From Botryococcus braunii (lineage: Eukaryota > Chlorophyta > Trebouxiophyceae): a stretch of DNA of 12,500 nucleotides. Made by a program: the position numbers and the translations under genes. The notes under the pieces were generated by a model that was not told the origin of the DNA, made no database searches, and was given only the letters and a program-made list of their open reading frames with translations. Where the stretch lies: contig KV908339.1 in NCBI GenBank assembly GCA_002005505.1, forward strand, positions 596,246-608,745, in the 5' to 3' direction. Positions 1-7,810 of the stretch are shown piece by piece (the first letter of the stretch is position 1; each line of letters begins with the position of its first letter).

Positions 1-495
1 GAGGAGTGGATGACCAGAAGTCGTCATATCATCAAATCCCTTTGGGTTCTTAAGTACATGACACTCTTCCAATGTCCCGTATATGTCTTTGGTACTGTGT
101 CAAGGGGGATAGGGGGGTGGGAACAGCACTTGTTCGCATCTCTCGCATGCATACCTCTACTCAGTGGCTTTGGCTTAGCAACTTTCAGCTAATTTCTTTT
201 TACCTTGATCATGATCTACAAACGCACCAAACATTTGATATCTGAGAAGGGTATTTGCGGCTTGCGGAAGTCAAACGGTCAATACGCAACGTTTCCTTTC
301 TGATTGATTAGTTAAAAACACCCCATGGTCTTGCACCATTACAACTGTGGTTTTGCAACTTTGCACGGTTTCTGGCTGGGCTTGTACGTGCAGATCGGTG
401 ACAATGAACCCCGTAGAAATAGAGCCCGTCATTGAGCTCTATAACTTGGAGTGGAGCCCTGAGTTCAGGATAAGAGACCCCCGAATGTGCTGGTC

Positions 496-518
496 GGGGG
501 GGGGGGGGGGTGGGGGGG
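496..518 (+). repeat. Poly-G tract (G15-T-G7)
   Basis: Fifteen consecutive G, one T, then seven G. Such a run can fold as a G-quadruplex on the plus strand and is prone to slippage in replication, sequencing and assembly, so its exact length is uncertain. The small frames that cross it encode only polyglycine and look non-genic. Confidence 0.85.
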
Positions 519-1028
519 ATGCGGCTGTGAGAAAACTCGTCAGTCAACGACTACCTACGTAGGTATACCCAGCCACTGGCTGGATGCGCTGCCCTTGGTA
601 CCTGTGCATGAAGTTGGAAACCTGAGAGGCTACTCAGACTCCCAATTCCATGGATGCACCACACCCAAATCTCTAATAACATGAATCTTGGGGTTACTGG
701 CTGAAGTTGGGAGTTATGCGCTGATTACACACTTGAAGTTTAGGGGGCTGGCAAAGTTTTAATATTCATATATACAGTACATACATGTGTATAATTACAT
801 ATGTATATTGTTCCGGACTATCCTTCTTCATTGACACCCTTATACCCCTTTACATAAAGAGAAGATGTTTACAGTTCTTAATCACTTACGGTGATGAGGA
901 GATATTTTCCACGGGACTATGATACAAGAACGTAGGCAGAGAGAACTCATCACAAGGGCGTGCCGGTACGCGTATAAGCATGCACAAGCTAACATCACCC
1001 AAATGAGCAATTACACGGACAGGGTATC

Positions 1029-1033
1029 AAAAG
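1029..1033. repeat. Target-site duplication, left copy (AAAAG)
   Basis: The five bases immediately before the 5' LTR are AAAAG and are repeated exactly after the 3' LTR at 8313-8317. Five base pairs is the usual duplication made by Ty1/copia integrases. Matching copies show that the two LTRs belong to one insertion and that the ends called here are exact. Confidence 0.93.
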
Positions 1034-1237
1034 TGTTATAATAGTGACAGAACATTTTGGTGCCTTTCCCTCAGAAGAGTAATAGTGGCCAGATCAGCTT
1101 CAATGAATAATCGGTGGCAGAACCTGGGAGTTTTGCCAGAACTCATCTAGACCAGTTATACGTTGATTAGGAAGGATGAGGTAATCAGACACGATTTGCT
1201 AGAAAGGATTTATGACACCGGCGTGCAAGGACGAGGC

Positions 1238-1385
1238 ACTTGATTGGGACATTAAAGGCACTTCGGGTGCTTATCTCTTGACTGTTGCCTATCAAGTCCT
1301 CATTCACATTCGGTCACTGCTTGTTCTCCTACACACAACAAGAGTACCGACGAGCTAATCACCCTTCGTGCCCGGGTCATACAGG
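1238..1385 (+). repeat. Intra-LTR direct repeat, copy 1 (5' LTR)
   Basis: This 148-bp segment recurs 330 bp downstream at 1568-1715 with one mismatch (A1357 versus T1687). It carries ATTAAA at 1251-1256, the commonest variant of the AATAAA polyadenylation hexamer, followed by a GT-containing stretch. Confidence 0.93.
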
Positions 1386-1567
1386 TAACCTGACGTTACG
1401 AGCCTGAAGCCTCATTGACAATGGGTTAGGAAAGGTCTAGGTAATATTATTAAGTTGGTGCTAATGTTTTCCTCATTGATACACTGATAATGCAGACTAT
1501 CGGTAGTTACGTAGATTAAGTAGTTTGAATTACGGAGCGATGAGAGAAAGCAAGTAGCATTGTAATG

Positions 1568-1715
1568 ACTTGATTGGGACATTAAAGGCACTTCGGGTGC
1601 TTATCTCTTGACTGTTGCCTATCAAGTCCTCATTCACATTCGGTCACTGCTTGTTCTCCTACACACAACAAGAGTACCGACGAGCTTATCACCCTTCGTG
1701 CCCGGGTCATACAGG
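1568..1715 (+). repeat. Intra-LTR direct repeat, copy 2 (5' LTR)
   Basis: Second copy of the 148-bp repeat, ending 24 bp before the LTR end. ATTAAA is at 1581-1586. T1687 is private to this copy; the other three copies in the element have A, so T is the derived base. Confidence 0.93.
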
Positions 1716-1739
1716 GAACGCCGAACACAGAAGTTTACA

Positions 1740-1752
1740 GGTTATGGGCCCA
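1740..1752 (+). other. Primer-binding site, initiator tRNA-Met anticodon-loop type
   Basis: GGTTATGGGCCCA begins at the first base after the LTR. It is the exact complement of TGGGCCCATAACC, the anticodon arm of metazoan initiator tRNA-Met (anticodon CAU). Drosophila copia and yeast Ty5 prime with the 5' half of a tRNA-iMet cut in the anticodon loop instead of the usual tRNA 3' end; the same mechanism is inferred here. No TGG-starting site complementary to a tRNA 3' CCA end is present at this position. Confidence 0.92.
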
Positions 1753-1770
1753 CCAGTTTTCTGCTGAGGC

Positions 1771-1852
1771 ATGAAAAATGTATGACTTGGGCAAAGTAGT
1801 CTGCGATGGCGCGAACGCGACAAACCGGACGTATGAGCACGGGCGGGAGTAG
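1771..1852 (+). promoter_or_regulatory. Leader with upstream AUGs before the accessory frame
   Basis: Three ATGs precede the accessory start at 1806. ATG 1771 ends after four codons. ATG 1778 (A at -3) opens a 24-codon frame that runs past the 1806 start and stops at 1850-1852. ATG 1782 is in the accessory frame but ends at a TAG at 1797-1799. Initiation at 1806, which has G at -3 and +4, would then depend on leaky scanning. Whether this tunes expression is inference. Confidence 0.45.
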
Positions 1853-2330
1853 ACATCCTCCACCTCTACCTCCTCCTCCAACATATAACGAGCGAAGAAA
1901 GGCAGGAGGAGAGAAAGGCCCACGGACGATAGACGAACGAGTATTCCTAGTGAAGGACTTCGTCCACGAAGCACACGGACGAGGAGCACTCACCCCACCT
2001 CAGTGGTTCCGAGAGCGTTTCCCGATATATCCAGCTTATAAATTCACTGTTTGGGAAATCTCTTTCATCAACGGAGAGCCAGGATATCTGACACGAGCAA
2101 TTTTTGAGAGGTGCTTACAGCAAACGGGAGGTCCATCGCACGAAGCTTATTGGACAGAGAAAGCTGCCTACGCAGCGATTGAGCTAGCTTTGAGCAGCCT
2201 GGGAGACGACTTCATTGATCATCTAATTCTCTACGACGGAGGAGAATTTCACGTGGACGAGTGGGACACAGAGGACGACAGTGAGGACGAGGACGGAGAC
2301 TCCAGACTGTCAGAAAGGAGCGAAGACTGA
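1806..2330 (+). CDS. Accessory protein with histone H3 tail mimic (K9-to-Met)
   Basis: A 174-aa frame between the primer-binding site and gag. Its first residues, MARTRQTGRMSTGG, match the canonical histone H3 N-terminus MARTKQTARKSTGG at 11 of 14 positions. In H3 numbering R2, T3, Q5, T6, R8, S10, T11, G12 and G13 are kept; K4 is R, A7 is G, K9 is M and K14 is S. Met before Ala is normally removed, which would expose the same Ala1 as in H3. Residues 18-25 are a polyproline stretch. Residues about 40-145 look globular (aromatic-rich, RERFP around 69-73) and do not resemble the H3 histone fold; a weak likeness to transposon-type helix-turn-helix domains is only a guess. Residues about 150-165 are very acidic (DTEDDSEDEDGD), as in many histone-binding proteins. 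Start chosen at ATG 1806 because it has good context and places the tail at the exact N-terminus. Known: H3 K9M inhibits H3K9 methyltransferases. Inferred: an anti-silencing role. The DNA is rich in CpG, unlike most of gag-pol. Confidence 0.85.
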   Translation: MARTRQTGRMSTGGSRHPPPLPPPPTYNERRKAGGEKGPRTIDERVFLVKDFVHEAHGRGALTPPQWFRERFPIYPAYKFTVWEISFINGEPGYLTRAIFERCLQQTGGPSHEAYWTEKAAYAAIELALSSLGDDFIDHLILYDGGEFHVDEWDTEDDSEDEDGDSRLSERSED

Positions 2331-2343
2331 CAAGCTCTGCAGC

Positions 2344-3522
2344 ATGGCTAAGAAAGGCGCCCGCACCGGTGAAGAATCGCAGTCAGCAGAGGAAGAGTCT
2401 ACCTCGTCTCCCACGCGAAGTCCGTGCACGCCAAGCACATCAAGGGGTGAGGGAGATGTACTTCCCAAGGTCATAGCCACCCAAGTCAAGGTGCATATTA
2501 AGCTGGATCGTCATGGCACAAATTTTATGGTATGGGACAATGCCTTTACTGCGGCCAATAGTGCTAAGGGTTCCTTTCCTGCCATTCAGTCTGCCATGCC
2601 TGGGACTATCCATAATGCGGCTGCAATGCTTCTGCTGTACGAGTCAGTTCCAGAGGAATGGTTGGGGGAATTGTCAAGTAAACCGTCAGCATATGATGCA
2701 TATCTGTTCATTTGCAAGAAATTTGTGGGTGGTTACAACACTCAAGCCAATGCAGACTGGCTGAAGGAAATGTCTAGAGGGATGAGACGTGGAGAAACGA
2801 TCTCTCAGTACGTGTCCAGAATGATAAATCTCAAGAGCTGCTTGAAACGCAATGGACATGACCTCTTGGATGGTCATGTGGCCACTCAGATAGTGCAGGG
2901 ACTACCAGCTGCAGCCAATCCTCCCGGGCTGCTACCCACTGCAGTAGCTTATCCCCTTGATCAGCTGGCAGCTCTCATTTCCACCACAGCCGAGGCCTCT
3001 GGCTACAACGATGATGGAGAACAGCCTGCCATGGTGATGAAAGCAATGCCTGCTCAACTGGAGGCAGCCCCAGTCCCCTCCACTAGCGGGGCAATTCCCT
3101 CCAGACAGCCAGCAGACACAGAATCAAGGGGAGAAGTGAGAGGCACGTGCAACTACTGCCACAAGAAAGGCCATTTTTGGAGAGACTGCCGTAAACGCCA
3201 AAGGGATGCAGAGACACAACGCAATGTGGTGGCAGCTGTACAACAACTGGCAGCCATGTGGCCCCAAGGGCAGTTTCCTGGAGCAGCTCAGCCACCTCCC
3301 AGCGTGCAGCATGCATTCCCTGGCACTGGAGCGTTCCCACTGCTGCACCCTCCTCCAGGCTCACCTTCTCCTCCCTCGGAAGGTATGCCATACGTGGTAT
3401 CATATAATGTGCTGGATGGCAGTAAACACCAACAGTCCAAACAGTCTTTGCTTGTGGACAGTGGAGCGTCTGTACATCTTGTGAACAATCTGTCACTGCT
3501 GCATGCCCCTACCAGTCCATGA
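2344..3522 (+). CDS. gag: Gag polyprotein with CCHC zinc knuckle and protease N-terminal part
   Basis: A 392-aa frame starting at the first in-frame ATG (2344, AGCATGG context), 13 bp after the accessory stop; the frame itself is open from 2227. Gag forms the virus-like particle and packages the RNA. Residues about 40-215 form a helical copia-type capsid region (SQYVSRMINLK, then VATQIVQGLP). The zinc knuckle CX2CX4HX4C uses C269, C272, H277 and C282. A proline-rich stretch follows, and then DSGAS with the protease catalytic Asp372. The frame ends at TGA 3520-3522, only 20 codons after that DSGAS, so the protease is completed only in the pol frame. The stop is followed by C, a weak termination context. 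Confidence 0.92.
   Translation: MAKKGARTGEESQSAEEESTSSPTRSPCTPSTSRGEGDVLPKVIATQVKVHIKLDRHGTNFMVWDNAFTAANSAKGSFPAIQSAMPGTIHNAAAMLLLYESVPEEWLGELSSKPSAYDAYLFICKKFVGGYNTQANADWLKEMSRGMRRGETISQYVSRMINLKSCLKRNGHDLLDGHVATQIVQGLPAAANPPGLLPTAVAYPLDQLAALISTTAEASGYNDDGEQPAMVMKAMPAQLEAAPVPSTSGAIPSRQPADTESRGEVRGTCNYCHKKGHFWRDCRKRQRDAETQRNVVAAVQQLAAMWPQGQFPGAAQPPPSVQHAFPGTGAFPLLHPPPGSPSPPSEGMPYVVSYNVLDGSKHQQSKQSLLVDSGASVHLVNNLSLLHAPTSP
3485..3522 (+). other. gag-pol overlap, candidate +1 frameshift window
   Basis: The pol frame opens after a TGA at 3482-3484, and the gag frame closes at TGA 3520-3522, so the ribosome must move +1 inside this window. The gag-frame end reads AGT CCA TGA C. A slow UGA followed by C resembles the antizyme arrangement, where +1 shifting happens at a UGA stop; the Ty1 heptamer CTTAGGC is absent. 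Simple read-through would not help, because that frame closes again within about 40 bases. A fixed single-base indel is the alternative, but the rest of the element is intact. Confidence 0.6.
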
Positions 3523-6500
3523 CCACCCTATTCCACTGCTGCTTGCTACGTCTGATGCCACTGGGGGTATTGTTGCTACTGGGTCAGTGTGTCTCATGTC
3601 CTCTCAGCATGTTCCAGTGTGGCTGCATCATGTCCAGTGTGTTCCCTCAGCTACCACCAATATTTTATCAGTATCTGCTGCTCTGCGTGATGGAATCCGG
3701 TTCAGTACAGATAGACTTGGAGCATTCACTGCTGTCTCAGGACCGAGTGGTTGGCAGATGCCTGTGAAACCAGAGAATGGCCTGTATTATATCCACAACT
3801 GTCTCCCAGTAGCACCTGTGACGGTTCCTTGTTCAGTAACAGCTGCTCTGAAGAGGAAATGCTCCAAAGCTCAAAGCCATGACTGTGCCAAACGTTTCCT
3901 GTGGCACAGCAGATTGGGACACCCAGGAGATCCGTGGATGAAACGCCTGAGCAGTGAGCAACTGGTTACTGGCCTAGACACAGTATTGTCCCCGTGTGAA
4001 AAGTGTCCTAAGTACTGTGAAGCTTGCATTGAGGGGAAGCATGCACGTCCCCCGTTTGGTGAAAGTTCTAGACCTGCTGAGAAACCCCTTGACAGAATCC
4101 ACATTGACACTGTGGGCCCCATAGCACCAGCAGCCATTACTGGGGAACGCTTTTGGGTAACTGTAACTGATGAGGCATCTGGGTGGAAGGCAGTGCTGCC
4201 AGTGAAGTCAAAGGACGTAATTGGAGCTGTTGTCAGAGACCTAATTTTGTACTGGCAAACTGAGAAGGAAACTACAGTGAAGTGCATCCGCAGTGACAGA
4301 GGCACAGAGTTCCTAAATGCCAAGTTCAAGGAATTTTTTGCATCCCAGGGCACTAAGCTGGAGACATCTGCCCCATATACCCCTCAGCAGAACGGAGTTG
4401 CGGAGAGAGCCAACAGGACCCTCAAGGAACGCACCAGAACCCTCCTCAATTTTGCTGCAGCTAGCCCTGTTATGTGGAAGGAAGCCCTGGAGACAGCATG
4501 CACCCTCCTAAATATGGGACCCAGCACAGGCAGGCCCCTATCTCCCTGCGAAATGTTCATGGGATATAAACCAGACGTATCCTTGCTGCGCACATGGGGA
4601 TGCCTAGTCTTTGTGCACGTTCCTGATCAGCAGAGGGGGTCATTTGCACCAAAGGCTGTGGCTGGGATGTTCACTGGTTACTCTCCAGTGTCAAAGGCAT
4701 ACCGTGTCTATATGGGAGGGGGAATCTGGAGAGAGAGCAGAGATGTCCAATTTGTAGAACACATTCGGGGAGCTACTCGGGTGGGAATGGCAGTTCTCCC
4801 TGACCAGCCTCAGCAGTTCTCATACCCTGAAGACTTACCAGGGCAAATGCACAGCAGCAACCCAGTGGTGTCATTGCCACAGTGCAGCACGCAGAATCAG
4901 ACTGTCAGCAGCCCATGCTCCAGCAGTAGACCTGACAGCTCCTTCCCAGTACCCTCTGACCAGGTTGCAACTGAGCCTGCTAGTCAGGGGAAGCCTTCCC
5001 AAGAGGAGGACATTCCCAATGTGACTCCTGAATCAAGCACGGGAGAACAGCAGCCTGACTTGGATCAGTCCGGGGCTCTGGACGCAATTCAACGACTGGC
5101 GCGAGGAAGTTCGGACAGCGGGCAACACCAACGGATATTAGAGCGAGCACAGCAGTCACTGCGTAACACTCATCCGACAACGAGCATTCCGCCTCCGGAC
5201 GGACTGTCGCGGGCTCAACGCTATGAGCAACGAACTGCGGCTCGAGATATCCTGCTGGCACAGGATAAGGGAGAGAGCTGTGAGCGAGAGGGGATGACTG
5301 AAGGTGACACAGAGTCACAGGGACCAGGGGAAGTGCAGGAATTGGGTCAGGACACCGAGAGACCTGCTTCACTTGTAAGAGATGAGAGGGGGGCAGTCTC
5401 TGATCAGACTGTAGATGGTCCAAGCGAGCTGAGCTGTATGGGTGGGACCTGCTCAGTGCCTGAGAGACATGTTAGAGATGGGACCTCAATCTGTGATGCC
5501 CAAGGACAATGTGGTGCCAGCCACGCAAGCGTGGGCCATGCTTGGGAGTGTGCTGCTGGGCCTGCGCCCCAGCGCTCATGTCTAGTAGGGAGCAGACAGA
5601 GAGAGAGAGAGACATGGGCACAGCCTCAAGACAGACCAAGAGCTCATGCAATGCAGACTGGTTCAAATGCCTGTGAGAGTCCAGACGGGACTGCAAACCG
5701 TCAGCCATGTGAGAGTGTGTCTGAGGAGGTGAATCGGAAGCCTGGACAGTGTGAGAATTCCCCCAATTACAAGAGCTTTCCGAGAGGTACCTGTGTTTGG
5801 GAGGATGATGTGAGAGTGGCTGGCAGCAAGCTTGAGAGGGCAAGCTGTGAGTCTAAGAGAGAGAAAGAGCAGAGGGGGAGATCTGGATCTTTGCCCACAG
5901 TCCCCACGTGCAGTGCGGCGACATTCAGCGAAAGAGTAGTGGGTGACAGTGAGAGTAAGAGTAAGCAAGATCAGGGGAAGCACACTGGTGTGCGTTTTGG
6001 GAAGATTAGTGTGCCTTCCAGTCTAAAGGAGGCCCAGCAGTCCCCACAGTGGGAATATTGGAAGGCTGCTATGCAGGAGGAGCAAAACTCCTTAGATGCT
6101 CATGAGGTGATGGAGTTTGTTCCAAGACCTCGTGGTCACAAAGTAATCCCAGTTCACTGGATTTTCTCAGTGAAAATGGATGCTCATGGTAATGTGCTTA
6201 GGTTCAAGGCTAGGCTGGTGGCTCAAGGGTGTAGGCAAATTCCAGGAGTGGATGTAATGGAAGTATTTGCTCCCACCGGCAGTTATGGGTCTAGAAGAGC
6301 TTTGCTGTCAGTGGCTGCACAGGAGGGTCTTGAAATTCACCAGGTGGATGTCAAGACTGCATTTTTAAATGGTGAATTAGAGGAGGAGGTCTATGTCACA
6401 CAACCTCCTGGGTTTGAGAATGGGGATGGGAACACTGTGTGTCGCTTGAAGAAGGCACTGTATGGCCTGAAGCAAGCTCCAAGGGCATGGCATAAGACCC

Positions 6501-7588
6501 TTAATGAGAAGCTACTTACCATGGGGTATGAGGTGTGCAAGAGTGATGCTGGGGTCTATGTGAAATGTTCTGTGGATGGAGGGAAATCCTTTGTGCTGAT
6601 TTATGTTGATGATCTGTTGATAGTTTCCAAGGGCATGAGTGAGATTGAGAGAGTGAAAGGGTTGCTTAAGCAGGAGTTCACCATTCGTGATCTAGGAGAG
6701 GTGAAAGATTTTTTGGGCTGCCAAGTGATGAGAGATAGAGAGAAAGGGTTGATTTCTTTGAGCTGCATCCCCAAGATTGATGCCCTAGTTGAGAAATTTG
6801 GGCTGGATCTGGAGTCTGTGGGGCCTGACACCCCTATGACTAAGGATTTTGTGGCCACACAGCGACCTATGTCTAAGGACAACAGTGCCAGCATTGGAGC
6901 TGGGAGTCCCTTACCACCAGGTCACAGATATTGTGAACTGATTGGGTCACCGTTGTACATTGCCAACACCACTAGGCCTGATATTTCCCAGGCTGTGGGA
7001 GTGCTTTCCAGGTATAGGATTACTCCCACCACTGCTCACTGGAATGAAGCCATCAGAGTGTTGAAATATCTGATGGCTACTAGGGATCTTGTGTTAGTAC
7101 TTGGAGGGAAGGACACAGAGCTGGAGGGCTTTGTGGATGCAGATTATGGTGGTGATCAGGATCACCGGTTCTCCACTACTGGTTACGTAATTCGTGTGTT
7201 TGGAGGAGCTGTAGTTTGGGGAAGCAAGAAGCAGTCTGCAGTGGCCACATCCACTGTAGAGGCTGAGTTTATGGCGGCAAGTGCAGCTGTCAAAGAGGCC
7301 AATTTGATGAAGGGATTCCTGGAAGAAATTGGCATTTCTCCATGGATTGTGAAGATCCACTGTGATAATCAGGGATGCATCAATCATCTCAGAAATCCAG
7401 TGTTCTCTAAGCATACCAAGCACATTGCAATCAGCTTTCATTTTGCTCGGGAAGCTATTGCATTGGGGCAGGTTGATGTGAAATACGTTCCTTCTGCTAG
7501 GAATGTGGCAGATATATTTACCAAGCCTCTGACAAGGCAGGTATTTCAGAGCCATCGTGAGGCTCTGGGATTGGCCAAGTTTTTGTGA
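3503..7588 (+). CDS. pol: Pol polyprotein: protease remainder, integrase, reverse transcriptase, RNase H
   Basis: 1,361 codons from the first ATG in the frame; true translation probably enters by +1 shift from gag. Residues 1-80 hold the rest of the aspartic protease. The integrase zinc domain has H135, H140, C172 and C175. The integrase core has D202, D265 and E301, with 35 residues between the last two, the DD35E signature. An unusually long linker of about 400 residues (about 430-850) follows, rich in Ser, Glu and Arg and with about 15 Cys in its second half. Reverse transcriptase covers about 850-1115, with KARLVAQG, catalytic D949 in DVKTAFLNG, and YVDD at 1034-1037. RNase H covers about 1205-1345, with D1212, E1253, D1288 and D1337. 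The product would copy element RNA into DNA in the particle and integrate it. No internal stop or missing catalytic residue was seen. The stop codon TGA overlaps the polypurine tract. Confidence 0.96.
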   Translation: MPLPVHDHPIPLLLATSDATGGIVATGSVCLMSSQHVPVWLHHVQCVPSATTNILSVSAALRDGIRFSTDRLGAFTAVSGPSGWQMPVKPENGLYYIHNCLPVAPVTVPCSVTAALKRKCSKAQSHDCAKRFLWHSRLGHPGDPWMKRLSSEQLVTGLDTVLSPCEKCPKYCEACIEGKHARPPFGESSRPAEKPLDRIHIDTVGPIAPAAITGERFWVTVTDEASGWKAVLPVKSKDVIGAVVRDLILYWQTEKETTVKCIRSDRGTEFLNAKFKEFFASQGTKLETSAPYTPQQNGVAERANRTLKERTRTLLNFAAASPVMWKEALETACTLLNMGPSTGRPLSPCEMFMGYKPDVSLLRTWGCLVFVHVPDQQRGSFAPKAVAGMFTGYSPVSKAYRVYMGGGIWRESRDVQFVEHIRGATRVGMAVLPDQPQQFSYPEDLPGQMHSSNPVVSLPQCSTQNQTVSSPCSSSRPDSSFPVPSDQVATEPASQGKPSQEEDIPNVTPESSTGEQQPDLDQSGALDAIQRLARGSSDSGQHQRILERAQQSLRNTHPTTSIPPPDGLSRAQRYEQRTAARDILLAQDKGESCEREGMTEGDTESQGPGEVQELGQDTERPASLVRDERGAVSDQTVDGPSELSCMGGTCSVPERHVRDGTSICDAQGQCGASHASVGHAWECAAGPAPQRSCLVGSRQRERETWAQPQDRPRAHAMQTGSNACESPDGTANRQPCESVSEEVNRKPGQCENSPNYKSFPRGTCVWEDDVRVAGSKLERASCESKREKEQRGRSGSLPTVPTCSAATFSERVVGDSESKSKQDQGKHTGVRFGKISVPSSLKEAQQSPQWEYWKAAMQEEQNSLDAHEVMEFVPRPRGHKVIPVHWIFSVKMDAHGNVLRFKARLVAQGCRQIPGVDVMEVFAPTGSYGSRRALLSVAAQEGLEIHQVDVKTAFLNGELEEEVYVTQPPGFENGDGNTVCRLKKALYGLKQAPRAWHKTLNEKLLTMGYEVCKSDAGVYVKCSVDGGKSFVLIYVDDLLIVSKGMSEIERVKGLLKQEFTIRDLGEVKDFLGCQVMRDREKGLISLSCIPKIDALVEKFGLDLESVGPDTPMTKDFVATQRPMSKDNSASIGAGSPLPPGHRYCELIGSPLYIANTTRPDISQAVGVLSRYRITPTTAHWNEAIRVLKYLMATRDLVLVLGGKDTELEGFVDADYGGDQDHRFSTTGYVIRVFGGAVVWGSKKQSAVATSTVEAEFMAASAAVKEANLMKGFLEEIGISPWIVKIHCDNQGCINHLRNPVFSKHTKHIAISFHFAREAIALGQVDVKYVPSARNVADIFTKPLTRQVFQSHREALGLAKFL

Positions 7589-7606
7589 GGAAAAGGCAAG
7601 GGGAAG
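7587..7606 (+). other. Polypurine tract
   Basis: Purine-rich stretch abutting the 3' LTR, interrupted only by C7597; the proximal block is AAGGGGAAG at 7598-7606. It would be the RNase H-resistant primer for plus-strand DNA synthesis. It begins within the pol stop codon, so coding sequence and priming site are packed together. Confidence 0.88.
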
Positions 7607-7810
7607 TGTTATAATAGTGACAGAACATTTTGGTGCCTTTCCCTCAGAAGAGTAATAGTGGCCAGATCAGCTTCAATGAATAATCGGTGGCAGAACCTGG
7701 GAGTTTTGCCAGAACTCATCTAGACCAGTTATACGTTGATTAGGAAGGATGAGGTAATCAGACACGATTTGCTAGAAAGGATTTATGACACCGGCGTGCA
7801 AGGACGAGGC

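Larger units (their letters stand above)
1..1033. other. Left flank, no supportable gene
   Basis: Open frames here are short (up to 79 codons), unrelated to anything I recognise and lack flanking splice signals that would join them. The stretch contains a long G-run (496-518), a perfect 14-bp palindrome TACCTACGTAGGTA at 552-565 and an AT-rich patch around 760-810 made of TATA/CATA words. No tRNA or rRNA-like fold was recognised. Confidence 0.6.
1034..1739 (+). repeat. 5' LTR (706 bp)
   Basis: Starts TGTTATAATAG and ends AGTTTACA, directly before the primer-binding site. It is identical in length to the 3' copy at 7607-8312 and differs by three substitutions. It contains an internal 148-bp direct duplication (1238-1385 and 1568-1715). 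An AT-rich stretch between the two copies (about 1441-1453) is the best TATA-like candidate, and ATTAAA occurs in each copy. The U3/R/U5 borders cannot be fixed from sequence alone. Confidence 0.96.

Noticed and set aside
554..570. CCTACGTAGGTATACCC resembles CCTACATAGGTATACCC at 10094-10110
   Set aside because: 16 of 17 matching bases with a palindromic core on opposite sides of the element; no extension beyond the word, so probably chance.
1608..1799. 63-codon plus-strand frame spanning the 5' LTR end and primer-binding site
   Set aside because: It lies in LTR and leader sequence, starts from an ATG-less codon in the repeat and ends before the accessory start; explained by the element's non-coding functions.
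1806..2330. Idea that the accessory frame is a captured full histone H3 gene
   Set aside because: Similarity stops after about residue 14; the core shows none of the H3 fold sequence.
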